This document shows, in pieces, positions 27,162 through 36,369 of a DNA stretch of 64,000 nt. The notes under the pieces were generated by a model. The model had not been told where the DNA came from. It ran no database searches and worked only from the letters and a program-made list of their open reading frames with translations. This DNA is from Hyphomicrobiales bacterium (lineage in GTDB: Bacteria > Pseudomonadota > Alphaproteobacteria > Rhizobiales > Rhizobiaceae): the NCBI GenBank assembly GCA_900474095.1, contig UCOA01000007.1, positions 1 through 64,000 on the forward strand, in the 5' to 3' direction. Each line of letters opens with the position of its first letter. Positions within the stretch are counted from its first letter, which is position 1. A program made the translations under genes and the position numbers.

Positions 27162-27885
27162 CGTCCTCCAACTCGTCTTTGCCTAGCGGGACCCTCCGTG
27201 CAATAGCGGGCACTGTCGAACGACGTTTACGCGACAACACCAACCAATAGTGCGTTACGGTGGCTGGAAGCGCGACAACGCCGGTCCAATGCGCAAAGAA
27301 GGGTGTCACCGAAGCGTTGAAATCCCAGAAATCCAGACTGTAATTAAAGGTGAGCTTGGACCAAACGCCAAGCACCGAGACGCTCCAGACGCCAAATCCG
27401 GCGATCAGGCATGAAGCCACACGAAGCAGCAAGGTCCTGATCGTGTTCCCTTGGGGAATGCGGAAAAATGAACGGCCCGTCGCCATCACGCGCGCCCAGT
27501 GAAGGCCGAGATGGATGCCGACGAGGATCATCACCCAATAGGCCGCAAACCAGTGAATGTCCCGCAGATAGATGCTGTCTGGGATCGGAAGGGGCTCAAA
27601 TACGGATCTCGAGATCACGATGCTTGTGACCAACAGGACAAGCATATTCGCGATCAGCAGGACGTGGAGCCCGAGTGCGAGTGTGCGGCGTGCGTCGTAA
27701 CGCCCTTTGATTAAATTTTTGAACCAGAACCGGTTCACGGCAATGTGCCAGACAAGCAAGGCAAACAGAGCCGTCCCGAATAATTCGTGCGGCAGGTTAT
27801 CAAGCCACCAATAGGCGAGCGAAAGGAGCAGGAATGTAGCCATAGCGCCAGGCAGGACAAAGCGCGAAACAAAAATTCTCTTCAC
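27124..27885 (-). CDS. DUF4405-type membrane cytochrome b protein
   Basis: A 253-residue membrane protein with about five to six hydrophobic segments and conserved histidines in LLVWHIAVNRFWFKN, LGLHVLLIANM, IHWFAAYWVMILVGIHLGLH and VTPFFAHWTGV, as expected for b-type haem ligation in the DUF4405/cytochrome b561-like group. Its ATG overlaps the stop of the P460 gene (27882-27885), so the two are coupled and probably form an electron-transfer unit at the membrane. Confidence 0.75.
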   Translation of the reverse strand: MKRIFVSRFVLPGAMATFLLLSLAYWWLDNLPHELFGTALFALLVWHIAVNRFWFKNLIKGRYDARRTLALGLHVLLIANMLVLLVTSIVISRSVFEPLPIPDSIYLRDIHWFAAYWVMILVGIHLGLHWARVMATGRSFFRIPQGNTIRTLLLRVASCLIAGFGVWSVSVLGVWSKLTFNYSLDFWDFNASVTPFFAHWTGVVALPATVTHYWLVLSRKRRSTVPAIARRVPLGKDELEDAIGDVAVRRARR

Positions 27886-28370
27886 GACGGAGGGCTCCCA
27901 TCAAACGCTAACGCGTCACTGAAGGTGAACATGAACTGGCGCTCACGGCGGGACCGCTGGTGGCATGAATAGCATTGAGCGATGTTTTCATCAGTCTTGA
28001 CCGACTGATCTGGCCAGAACCACTGGTATTGCCAGTCATCGATGCCATCACCCATTTTTTGGGCAACCAGATAGCGCGTGAGCACGTCGCTCTGATAGTC
28101 GACAAGAACCACATGCGTACCGGATGGAACTTGTTTGCCAGCTTTGATGGCGTCGAGCGCGGCCTGGCTGGTCAGCATATGCTCTCTTGTTACCCCCCGA
28201 CGAACCGTCGTGTAGTGCTTGAGCTGGTCAAGGGGCGGAAAAGTGACCCTGTTGGCCTCCGCAAAAGCGGGTGTAGGTCCGGTTCCGTCGGGCGACAATA
28301 GCAAGCCACCGACAAGAACGATCACGCCCGCCATCAAAACCAACACGAACTGGCCGACAAATCTCGTCAT
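27882..28370 (-). CDS. Cytochrome P460 family protein
   Basis: A 162-residue protein with an N-terminal hydrophobic anchor or signal (FVLVLMAGVIVLVGGLLL) and a cytochrome P460 domain. Landmarks are THVVLVDYQSDVLTRYLVAQ, the tryptophan-rich DDWQYQWFWP, and the single haem c site CYSCH near residue 135, followed by RRERQFMFT. P460 proteins oxidise hydroxylamine or, in other members, only bind haem. AAAGGA precedes the ATG. It is translationally coupled to the cytochrome b gene. Confidence 0.82.
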   Translation of the reverse strand: MTRFVGQFVLVLMAGVIVLVGGLLLSPDGTGPTPAFAEANRVTFPPLDQLKHYTTVRRGVTREHMLTSQAALDAIKAGKQVPSGTHVVLVDYQSDVLTRYLVAQKMGDGIDDWQYQWFWPDQSVKTDENIAQCYSCHQRSRRERQFMFTFSDALAFDGSPPS

Positions 28371-28727
28371 TCTGTGCCTATCCTTTCAGGTATGCTCGCC
28401 TGCGAGCGCCGACATTACCGACTGTTCACTTTCGTTCGCTCACGAGTCCCATCCCAGGGCCACCGTTGAGATGTGCGACCGATGATTGTTTCCGTCGAAG
28501 TTCCCACCTGCCCGGCCGACATGACTGAATGCGACGAGAGATTCCGAAGAGCAAAGAGCGTTTCGTCCGAGCCTCCAGGCGAGCCTTCCAGAGGCTTTGA
28601 GCAGGTGCAGAGATAGCAGATCGCCCCTTGAGCAATTAGGGGTGTTTGAATGTTTGTGGCTATGAGGCAGATTCATCAATCCGAGCACCCGCGCCCCATC
28701 GTGCATTTTCGAATGGAGGGTGCCTTC
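28371..28727. other. Intergenic region
   Basis: About 360 bp upstream of the P460 gene without a supported gene. A small hairpin CCCCT-N9-AGGGG is near 28625-28643. The minus-strand promoter of the P460 unit should lie at the left end. Confidence 0.35.
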
Positions 28728-28796
28728 ATGAGCATCACTCATGAGAGCATGCGGGAATTGGCATCTAATCAGTGCAAGGTCAGCGGAGGTAAATAA
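28728..28796 (+). CDS. Possible 22-residue small ORF
   Basis: An ATG with GGAGGG seven bases upstream opens a 22-codon frame (MSITHESMRELASNQ...GGK) that ends in TAA and runs straight into a GCCGGC/GCCGGC hairpin at 28798-28822. The ribosome site is good, but the peptide has no recognisable family. It could be a leader peptide or chance. Confidence 0.25.
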   Translation: MSITHESMRELASNQCKVSGGK

Positions 28797-28853
28797 AGCC
28801 GGCACGGCTAAAGGAAGCCGGCCGTTTGTGCAAGCGATCAAGGAGTTCGCCCT

Positions 28854-29581
28854 ATGCGCCCCTACATTATCTGCCATATGATCACTCCATTGACGGTCGC
28901 CTTCATCCCAGTCGGTTTACCGCCCCCGCCCATGGGATTTCTGCCGACTTCTTGCGGGGGCATTACGAGACAGTGGCGGGTGGTTTCCAGGCAGATGGAT
29001 GGATCGTTGGCCGTAGGACCATGGCCGAAATGGTCAACGGCGAGGAACGAGCCGTGGGCAATATCTCCGCGGTAGACCGCAAACCACATATCGCCAATCG
29101 CGATGATCGCGACCTAGCCGTCTCGATTGATCCATCCGGACGCCTGCACTATGGCAGTGACAATGTCGGTGGGGATCATATCGTCGCGGTTCTCGGTGAG
29201 CAGGTCTCGGACGCTTATCTGAGCGAACTCCGCGAGGACGGTGTCTCTTATATTTTTGCCGGACCAAAAGGCGATGATTTGCCTGGGGCCATGGCCGAAC
29301 TCGTGTCAGTCTTCGGCATCAAAATGCTGCTGCTCGAGGGTGGCGGCACAATCAATGGCGCGTTCCTCAAGCAACGACTGATCGACGAGTTCAGCACTTT
29401 GATCTATCCCGGTGTTGACGGCGCCGCCGCGACGCCAAGTATCATCGACTGGCGAGGCGGCGATGGCGATCAGCGACCTGGCGCCGGCCAATCCCTTCGG
29501 CTAATTTCCTGTGAGCGGCTCGAAGGGGGAATGATCTGGTTACGTCATGCTGTCGAGCAAGCGGCCTGTCCCGAGCAATGA
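28854..29581 (+). pseudogene. RibD C-terminal-domain (dihydrofolate-reductase-like) protein, frameshifted
   Basis: AAGGAG stands 8 nt before the ATG at 28854, which opens MRPYIICHMIT, the standard start of this family. The family continues with SIDGRLHPSRFT, but here that text lies in another frame, so one base appears to be lost between 28884 and 28889. Downstream the frame is intact to 29581 with GWIVGRRTMAEM, SYIFAGPKGDDLPGAM, MLLLEGGGTINGAFL and RLISCERLEGGMIWLR. Restored, the protein would have about 242 residues and bind NADPH. Either the gene is inactive or the base is a sequencing error. Confidence 0.8.
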
Positions 29582-29723
29582 TGAGCTGTCGCCCGGATCC
29601 GCCGTGGCGGCGTGAAAATTCTAGCGGCATCGGGAGACCAGATCGACCACGATGAAGATCTGAGCGATTGCCTCGCCATGCCCCGCTTCCGCTACAAGCC
29701 GGATGTATTACACTATCCTTTAG

Positions 29724-30365
29724 TCAAAGTTCGACAGCAAAATCCGCGCCCGTCTTGGAGCGAATTTCATCCAGTGATACATCCTCGCATAATTCAATCA
29801 GCGTCATTTTCGCAGCCCCGTGCCTTGCCAAGCGAAAAACGCCGAGGTCGGTAATTACCAGATCGGCGACACGCTGGCCGGTCAGCGGCAGGCTGCATTC
29901 CTTGACGAGCTTGGCTTCGCCTTTGGCAGCATGGTCCATGACGACCACGACCCGCTTGACACCGGCGACTAGGTCCATGGCCCCGCCCATACCCTTGACC
30001 ATCTTGCCCGGAATCATCCAGTTGGCCAAATCGCCGCTTTCCGATACCTGCATTGCACCCAGGATCGACAAATCGATATGACCGCCGCGGATCATGGCAA
30101 AACTGTCCGCCGATGAGAAATAGCTCGTCATTGGCAGTTCGCTGATCGTCTGCTTTCCGGCGTTGATCAGATCGGCATCCTCTTCCCCTTCAAAAGGAAA
30201 AGGACCCATGCCAAGCATTCCGTTCTCGCTCTGCAGGGTGACGTCCATGCCTTCCGGAATGTAGTTCGCCACAAGCGTCGGAATACCGATGCCGAGATTG
30301 ACATAAAAGCCGTTTTTCAGTTCCTGAGCCGCACGGGCGGCCATCTGTTCACGTGTCCAGGCCAT
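29724..30365 (-). CDS. scoB: Succinyl-CoA:3-ketoacid CoA-transferase subunit B
   Basis: A 213-residue family I CoA-transferase beta subunit. It has the catalytic glutamate motif LQSENGMLGMGP, the start WTREQMAARAAQELKNGFYV with NLGIGIPTLVANYI, and GGAMDLVAGVKRVVVVMDH. It moves CoA from succinyl-CoA to a 3-oxoacid. The ATG is one base from the stop of subunit A. The same fold serves acetoacetate or 3-oxoadipate; sequence favours the SCOT type. Confidence 0.92.
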   Translation of the reverse strand: MAWTREQMAARAAQELKNGFYVNLGIGIPTLVANYIPEGMDVTLQSENGMLGMGPFPFEGEEDADLINAGKQTISELPMTSYFSSADSFAMIRGGHIDLSILGAMQVSESGDLANWMIPGKMVKGMGGAMDLVAGVKRVVVVMDHAAKGEAKLVKECSLPLTGQRVADLVITDLGVFRLARHGAAKMTLIELCEDVSLDEIRSKTGADFAVEL

Positions 30366-30366
30366 G

Positions 30367-31083
30367 TTATGCGAGCTCCTCTACCTGCTTCTGTCGTGTC
30401 GTGCGTTGCTCGATGCGCTTTTTCGGACTTGGCACGTGGACGATTTTCTTGACGAATATGCCGGGGGTATGCACCGCATCGGGATCAATCTCACCGGCGG
30501 GAACCAGATGCTCGACTTCGGCGACCGTTAGGCGCGCTGCTGTCGCCATCATCGGATTGAAGTTCCGCGCGGTCTTGCGGTACAGGAGGTTGCCTTCCGT
30601 ATCGCTCGTCCACGCATGCACGATCGCGAGATCGGCGAACAGACCGGTTTCCATCACGTAGTCGTCCCTCCCGAAGCGGCGGATTTCCTTGCCCTCGGCG
30701 ATCATCGTGCCGACACCTGTTTTGGTATAGAAAGCCGGAATGCCTGCCCCGCCTGCGCGGATGCGTTCGGCAAGCGTGCCCTGCGGATTGAATTCAACTT
30801 CGAGATCGCCGGACAGGAACTGCTCGGCGAACAGCTTGTTTTCGCCAACATAGGACGAGATCATCTTTCTCACCTGGCGCGTCTCGAGAAGGACGCCAAG
30901 CCCGCAGCCATCGATGCCCGCATTGTTGGAGATGATGGTCAGGTCCTTTACCCCCGATAGCCTGACGGCTTCAATGAGGCTTGTCGGAATGCCGCAAAGA
31001 CCGAAGCCGCCGGACATGATGGTCATGCCATCAACAAGCACAGAAGCAAGCGCTTCCGATGCATTCGAAACAACTTTTCTCAT
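30367..31083 (-). CDS. scoA: Succinyl-CoA:3-ketoacid CoA-transferase subunit A
   Basis: A 238-residue family I CoA-transferase alpha subunit with the CoA-binding MSGGFGLCGIPTSLIEAV and the conserved SNNAGIDGCGLGVLL, ISSYVGENKLFAEQFLSG, NPQGTLAERIRAGGAGIPAF. GGGAGGAAAA lies just before the ATG at 31083; an in-frame upstream extension of eight codons has no such site. It is divergent from a PAS-LuxR regulator gene across 75 bp. It links a 3-ketoacid pathway to the TCA cycle, possibly the beta-keto products of the BKACE-containing regulon (inference). Confidence 0.92.
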   Translation of the reverse strand: MRKVVSNASEALASVLVDGMTIMSGGFGLCGIPTSLIEAVRLSGVKDLTIISNNAGIDGCGLGVLLETRQVRKMISSYVGENKLFAEQFLSGDLEVEFNPQGTLAERIRAGGAGIPAFYTKTGVGTMIAEGKEIRRFGRDDYVMETGLFADLAIVHAWTSDTEGNLLYRKTARNFNPMMATAARLTVAEVEHLVPAGEIDPDAVHTPGIFVKKIVHVPSPKKRIEQRTTRQKQVEELA

Positions 31084-31112
31084 CGATTTTCCTCCCGATC
31101 GTGCCAAAAAAC

Positions 31113-31148
31113 TACGACTTGACGGCTTGCCTCCGTGAGTCGTATTTA
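31113..31148 (+). promoter_or_regulatory. Promoter with flanking 7-bp inverted repeat
   Basis: TACGACT (31113-31119) and AGTCGTA (31138-31144) are perfect inverted arms 18 bp apart. They frame a likely plus-strand promoter, TTGACG (31119) and TATTTA (31143), 18 bp apart. It sits between the divergent scoA and PAS-LuxR genes and is a candidate binding site for the regulator. Confidence 0.45.
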
Positions 31149-31158
31149 TACTGCATTT

Positions 31159-31725
31159 ATGAGAGATCGCGTGGAAACAGCATTCTCATCTATGCGCTTT
31201 GCGCTAAGCGACGTGCCCGTTCCGATGGTCTACGCGACGCATCGGATCATTCGCGAATGCAACGAGGAATTCCTCAAGCTGTTCGGGTATCATCGGTCCG
31301 ATCTGGTCGACCGCAGCTTCGCCCGTCTTTATCCCAAACCAGCAGACTTCGTGCGGACCGGCCTCGTGTGGCGATCTCACCTCGCCGGTGGCAAAGTCTA
31401 CTATGATGAGCGGATCATGACGGCGAGCGACGGACGCAGCTTCTGGTGTCAGGTGCACGGCCGCTCGCGCAATCTGTCAGACCCTTTTGCCGAGGCTCTC
31501 TATTGTTTCCAGCCGATAGCACGCCCGGTGGCGCAGGACCGACTGCGTCTTACCGATCGGCAGCGCCAGATCGTGACACTTGTCGCGCAGGGCAAGACCA
31601 ACGCAGATATCGCCACGGAGATTGGTATTTCAGTTCGAACGGTCGAAGCGCATCGGGCACGGCTGATGAAAGCCGCAGGACTAAAAAACGCTGCCGAGCT
31701 TGCCGCACGATTTGCCAACAACTAG
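31159..31725 (+). CDS. PAS domain-containing LuxR-type regulator
   Basis: A 188-residue protein. An N-terminal PAS-like domain (VPMVYATHRIIRECNEEFLK, LFGYHRSDLVDRSFARLYP) is joined to a C-terminal LuxR helix-turn-helix (LTDRQRQIVTLVAQGKTNAD, IGISVRTVEAHRARLMKAAG). The start is uncertain: GTG at 31135 would lie ahead of the inferred transcription start, so I use the ATG at 31159; an ATG at 31195 is also possible. Divergence from scoAB suggests that it controls that unit in response to a small molecule. Confidence 0.85.
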   Translation: MRDRVETAFSSMRFALSDVPVPMVYATHRIIRECNEEFLKLFGYHRSDLVDRSFARLYPKPADFVRTGLVWRSHLAGGKVYYDERIMTASDGRSFWCQVHGRSRNLSDPFAEALYCFQPIARPVAQDRLRLTDRQRQIVTLVAQGKTNADIATEIGISVRTVEAHRARLMKAAGLKNAAELAARFANN

Positions 31726-31808
31726 CCGGCACGGCGGCGTTTACATCGCTCCGGTGATTGAAAAGCCCATTGATGTCATCCGACGCCGCGAGCCTCATCG
31801 AGTCCGAG

Positions 31809-32996
31809 TTACCCGCTGTTGCTGCCTGATTTTCGCACAGCAACGACCGCGTTGAGCCCCAGAGATATCGAGACGGCTAGAAACACCCCGGAAATTCCCA
31901 TCGGACCGGCCATCACGCCCGCGACGATCGGGAGCGTGGATTGGCCGACCCGATTGACGGCCAGACGCAGAGAATACGCGCTGCCGCGGATTTCGGGCGG
32001 CACGATATCGGCAAGCCAGGCCAGTGTCAGAGGTGCGCCCATCCCAAGGCCAAGACCGGCAACGAACAAGGCTATCCCCATGACCAGCGGCATCGCTGCC
32101 AGCGTCAGGATCCAGATGGCTGCTGCCGACAGGCACAGGCTGAACAGCAAAAGCCTGTCTCGCCCGAACAAAGACAGCAAGCGACTGAAGAAGAAACGAG
32201 AAAGAATGGAAGCAGCAGCCCGAACGGCAAGCAGCACGCCTATTGTGCTGGCGACAATGCCCTGTTCGGCGCCGTAAAGCGGCAGGTACAGAATCAGGAG
32301 ATCCATCGCGCCGAAGATCACCAGCGAGGAATAGGTCGCCAATTGATATTCTGGAATGCGTACAAGGATCAATGCGGTCTGGAGCACCCCCTGTCCTGGC
32401 TCACACGGCGCATGGCGGGGCAAGGAGATCAACGCAGCGCAGACGACGCAGAATGCACAAAGGGCGATGCTGCCCTGAAAGATCGCGTGTGTATCGGGTA
32501 GCACGCTGCCGTTCGACATAAGGGTGATGCCGAGCGGACCCGCAGCCTGCGCCATCGCGATGACCAAGGTCAGATTTCCAAGGCTTTTTGCCCGTCTGGC
32601 TCCCAGCGTCTTGCTGGCTGCGCTTTGCTGTGAGACGATCCCGAGAAATTGTCCCGCACCGAGCGCGATGCTGCCGGTGAGCAGCGTCAGGATCGACGGG
32701 GTCAGCAACGCGAGACAGAGGGACGCCACAACCATCGCGATCGATCCCCAGAGAAGCGCCCGCGTTTCACCATGCCGATCGATGTAGCGACCAACATGCA
32801 GCCCAAGGACCGCCGGAAGTACACCGTAGGCGCCGCCGATAATGCCGATCCAGACATCACCCAGTTCGATGGCAACGGACTGGTAGACGACACCCAGACG
32901 CAGAAGGATCGAAACACCCTGCACGAGGAATGCGTGGAGCAGTAGAAGAGGAAACCTGTATTTCTGAAGCACTATCCGCCGCCCTGTCCGTTTCAT
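31809..32996 (-). CDS. MFS transporter
   Basis: A 395-residue major facilitator protein with about twelve hydrophobic segments. The first half has LGLHVGRYIDRHGETRALLW, the usual loop 2-3 signature, and IVSQQSAASKTLGARRAKSL. I start at the ATG at 32996 (AAAGGA just upstream) rather than at a further GTG. It follows the MmgE/PrpD gene by 172 bp on the same strand and may be the last gene of the GMC2 operon, exporting or importing the pathway compound. Confidence 0.83.
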   Translation of the reverse strand: MKRTGRRIVLQKYRFPLLLLHAFLVQGVSILLRLGVVYQSVAIELGDVWIGIIGGAYGVLPAVLGLHVGRYIDRHGETRALLWGSIAMVVASLCLALLTPSILTLLTGSIALGAGQFLGIVSQQSAASKTLGARRAKSLGNLTLVIAMAQAAGPLGITLMSNGSVLPDTHAIFQGSIALCAFCVVCAALISLPRHAPCEPGQGVLQTALILVRIPEYQLATYSSLVIFGAMDLLILYLPLYGAEQGIVASTIGVLLAVRAAASILSRFFFSRLLSLFGRDRLLLFSLCLSAAAIWILTLAAMPLVMGIALFVAGLGLGMGAPLTLAWLADIVPPEIRGSAYSLRLAVNRVGQSTLPIVAGVMAGPMGISGVFLAVSISLGLNAVVAVRKSGSNSG

Positions 32997-33168
32997 GCAT
33001 CCTTTGACGCTGGAATGCGCGGGATGACCGCCAATGCCAACGCGTGTCATTCGCCTAAAGCCCCAAGCCCGAAACTACTCTCGACCCCTGCTTCGGATAG
33101 TGGTCAAATCCGTTCCATTGGCACAAGGCGCATCGACCCTCTACCAAGCGGACGTCGCAGGATCTGGA

Positions 33169-34530
33169 TCAAGCAGGCCGCCCGGCAAGGGCAAGGTCCG
33201 CAGCATTCTCCAAGGTAGCCACCTGCCAGGACATTCTCGCCAGGGCGTCAGCACGATCACTGCCGATGACGGGTACGCATTGATTGATGAACTTGACCAC
33301 GAGGTCCTCGTCACTCATCGGCGCTTCGGGGCTCCCCAAGCAGTGCTCGACCGCTTGAAGCATCTGCCGTCCGTCACGCAATTTCACAGTCAGCCGCGCG
33401 CCATGGGGCGGCATAGACGGGTCGCCTACGATGTCAACCAGGGATCGCAGCTGGACGATATCCGGATCTGAGACGAGATCATTCATGGCTTCCGCGATAC
33501 CGGCCTTGCCGCGCGCAGCCGCAACCGCGACCCAGTGCTGAATACTGAATTTTGCCTCCAGATCATGAGCTGGCTGAGGCCGATCACCGAAGGTAACAGC
33601 ACTCGGCGTCACCTGCAGAGCGATGCGGGTGATGTCGGCGCTGTTGAATTCATGCGCCTGTTTCAGGCGCAACATGACATCAATCGACGGATGAACCACA
33701 ACACCGGTTGGAAAGGGCTTGTAGGTGTCGCGCAGCAATTCGAACTGGCTGCCAAGGCCGTCCACCAATGCGGGAAAATTCGGCTTGGAGGAGAAGACGC
33801 TGGCAAATCCATGTCGATCCTCGATTGGACGCGCGGAACTGGTAAAGCCGCTGGCCGCGAGAAGGGCTGCTCGAAGCCCGCTTTGTGCCGCCCGGCCAAA
33901 AATCAGCGAGGCGGCCATGCTGCCATGTTCCACCCGCGTTCCAGCCGCCTCGGACACCGCGATGCCAAGTGCCGAGCGCAGCTGATCGGGGCTTAGGTCA
34001 AGGAGCTTGCCGGCGGCCAGCGCCGCAGCAATACCGCCGACAATGCCCGACTGAGACCAGGATATATTTCCTTCCGCTGGCGCAAGGGTTGTCATCTTCG
34101 TTAGCCGGCAGGCAACCTCGACACCGGCTGCGAACGCGCAGAGAAATGCCTGCCCGCTGACATGCCTGCGTTCCGCGACGGCCAGAAGCGCAGACAGGAC
34201 CGGTCCGCCCGGATGCAGCAGCGCTTCCGAATAGGTATCGAAAAAGGAATAGGCAGCGCCGGCAAGACCGTTGATGAGGACGGCGTGAAGGGCGTCGCTC
34301 TGTTCTGCACGGCCAAGGATCGTCGTGGTCGCAGGTCCGGCAAATTCACGCAGTGCGTCATGCGCGCGATCGACAATCTCGTGGCGGGCGCCGCCGACGG
34401 CGCAGCCCATGGCATCAAGGAGTGCACGCTGGCATTCATGCACGACGGGATCCGGCAGTGACGAAAAATCAAGCGCGTGGACAAAGGTGACCAAAGGCCC
34501 CGTCGCTATGTCCTTTGAAGCCTCACCCAT
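33169..34530 (-). CDS. MmgE/PrpD family protein
   Basis: A 453-residue member of the MmgE/PrpD fold (2-methylcitrate dehydratase and iminodisuccinate epimerase relatives). Landmarks are ECQRALLDAMGCAVGGARHE, NGLAGAAYSFFDTYSEALLH with HPGGPV, and KPFPTGVVVHPSIDVMLRLK in the C-terminal half. The typical ALDFDD sequence is replaced by YSFFDTY, as in divergent members. AGGAG precedes the ATG at 34530. A second family member is at 47539; both have 453 residues. It follows the GMC2 gene by 75 bp. Confidence 0.88.
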   Translation of the reverse strand: MGEASKDIATGPLVTFVHALDFSSLPDPVVHECQRALLDAMGCAVGGARHEIVDRAHDALREFAGPATTTILGRAEQSDALHAVLINGLAGAAYSFFDTYSEALLHPGGPVLSALLAVAERRHVSGQAFLCAFAAGVEVACRLTKMTTLAPAEGNISWSQSGIVGGIAAALAAGKLLDLSPDQLRSALGIAVSEAAGTRVEHGSMAASLIFGRAAQSGLRAALLAASGFTSSARPIEDRHGFASVFSSKPNFPALVDGLGSQFELLRDTYKPFPTGVVVHPSIDVMLRLKQAHEFNSADITRIALQVTPSAVTFGDRPQPAHDLEAKFSIQHWVAVAAARGKAGIAEAMNDLVSDPDIVQLRSLVDIVGDPSMPPHGARLTVKLRDGRQMLQAVEHCLGSPEAPMSDEDLVVKFINQCVPVIGSDRADALARMSWQVATLENAADLALAGRPA

Positions 34531-34605
34531 CTGTCGAAGCTCCTGCACACAATCCCACCACGATATTCACGCCGCTGCTACTGCCGTTCGATCCAGTCTT
34601 TTGCA

Positions 34606-36228
34606 TCAAGACGCCCTGACCCCCATTGAGGCAATATCGGCGCGCACGAGATCGGCGCCTTTTTCCCCGATCATGATCGTTGGCGCATTGGTATTACCGG
34701 ACGTGACCACCGGCATGATAGACGCGTCGATGACGCGCAGACGCTGAATACCATGTACGCGCAGCCTGCTGTCAACGACCGCCATCTCGTCATGACCCAT
34801 CTTGCATGATCCGGCCGGGTGGAACACCGATGAAGCGTCACGGCGCACGTAATCGGCAATCTTGCCGTCACTATCGGCATCACTGCCAGGGATGAGTTCC
34901 TTCTGAATGCGCGAGGCTAACGGCTCTGCCGCCAGAATACGGCGAAAGGCGCGGATACCGGCAACCGTCGCTTCCAGATCCTCGGAAGCGCCCAGGTAAT
35001 TCGGCTGGATAACTGGACCGTCGCCGGGATCCGACGATCTGAGCGTGATCTGGCCGCGGGAGGCAGGCCTGACGCGATAGACCGATCCGCTGATCGCATC
35101 GTAATTGTCGATTTCGATCTTGCCGGACGGCTGGGCAGTAAAGGTCATGGCTCGAAAGCTGATCTCGATGTCGGCATAGTCGGCGGACGCGCTGCTTTTG
35201 AGAAAAGCCGCCGCCGAGGAAGTTCCAAGGGCAAGATAGCCCTCCTTGGTCAAAAGGTAACGGGCGCCGTGGATGTACTTGCGCCAGCCACGAAGGTCGC
35301 CATTGTAAGAGCTGTCGCGACCCGTCTGGGCCTGGACGCGCACCGTCAGGTGATCCTGCAGATTCAGCCCGACCCCCGGCAGATGTGCAACAAGCGGCAC
35401 CCCGTGTTTTTGCAGTTGGTGCGCATCGCCGATGCCCGACAACAACAGCAGGTGCGGCGAGCGGATGGCGCCGGCTGAGAGAATGACTTCCCGACGGGCA
35501 TGAACGATGCGCTTCTGGCCATTGTCGATCAGTTCGACCCCGATAGCCACCTTGTCTGCCAAAGCAATCCGGCAGACTTTCACCCCGGTCTGTACTGTCA
35601 GGTTGGGGCGGTCTTTGACTGGTTCAATATAGGCCCGGTAACTGGAATGACGCTCGCCGTTGCGGATCGTGTACTGCACCGGGCCGGCACCCTCCTGCTC
35701 GCCCCATGCGAAATCCACGCGGCGCTGAAGACCGCATGCCTCGGCCGCAGCAATGAAGTTGTCGACGGTTGGATGAATGACGGATGGGTTGCTGACGTAA
35801 AGCGGCCCCTCACCGCCATGGATGTCACTGACACCCCGTTCATTGGTCTCGCTGCGCTTGAAATAGGGCAGAACATCATCCCAGGCCCAGCCGGGATTGC
35901 CTTGCTTTGCCCAGTTGTCGAAATCACGCCTGTCGCCACGGATATACACCATGCCATTGATGGCACTGCCGCCGCCCAACGCCTTGCCGGCCGGCCAGTA
36001 AATCGTCCGATTATTCAATCCGGGCACAGGTTCGGTCGTGTAATTCCAATTGACCTGCTCGGATTTGTGAAGCTTGGCAACTCCGGCGGGTGTCCGGTTC
36101 CAGAACCCGTCAGACGGTCCGCCCGCCTCCAGCAGGAGAACGCGGAGACTGTGATCGTCGCTGAGCCGTCGGGCAACCGCGCAACCTGCAGACCCCGCGC
36201 CAATGATAATGTAATCGTACTGGCTCAT
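34606..36228 (-). CDS. GMC-family FAD oxidoreductase (GMC2)
   Basis: A 540-residue GMC oxidoreductase beginning YDYIIIGAGSAGCAVARRLS, with the signature AGKALGGGSAINGMVYIRG and the C-terminal catalytic FHPAGSCKMGHD and VTSGNTNAPTIMIGEKGAD. I use the ATG at 36228, since the upstream frame extension has no family similarity. A probable IclR-type operator (36400-36418) and a promoter lie upstream. With MmgE/PrpD and the MFS gene it forms a probable operon. It should oxidise an alcohol to an aldehyde or ketone, with one of the aldehyde dehydrogenases next. Confidence 0.93.
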   Translation of the reverse strand: MSQYDYIIIGAGSAGCAVARRLSDDHSLRVLLLEAGGPSDGFWNRTPAGVAKLHKSEQVNWNYTTEPVPGLNNRTIYWPAGKALGGGSAINGMVYIRGDRRDFDNWAKQGNPGWAWDDVLPYFKRSETNERGVSDIHGGEGPLYVSNPSVIHPTVDNFIAAAEACGLQRRVDFAWGEQEGAGPVQYTIRNGERHSSYRAYIEPVKDRPNLTVQTGVKVCRIALADKVAIGVELIDNGQKRIVHARREVILSAGAIRSPHLLLLSGIGDAHQLQKHGVPLVAHLPGVGLNLQDHLTVRVQAQTGRDSSYNGDLRGWRKYIHGARYLLTKEGYLALGTSSAAAFLKSSASADYADIEISFRAMTFTAQPSGKIEIDNYDAISGSVYRVRPASRGQITLRSSDPGDGPVIQPNYLGASEDLEATVAGIRAFRRILAAEPLASRIQKELIPGSDADSDGKIADYVRRDASSVFHPAGSCKMGHDEMAVVDSRLRVHGIQRLRVIDASIMPVVTSGNTNAPTIMIGEKGADLVRADIASMGVRAS

Positions 36229-36369
36229 TCCCCACCCTCTCCCTTGCCGTCCTCCGCAACCGGACGGGTCGACTACGCAGACGGCGAGTTGAACCCCTCT
36301 GGCAGCACGGTGCTCGCCGCGTTGGCAAAAGACAAAGCATCGTCCGGCGACAATTTGACTGGATCCAGA

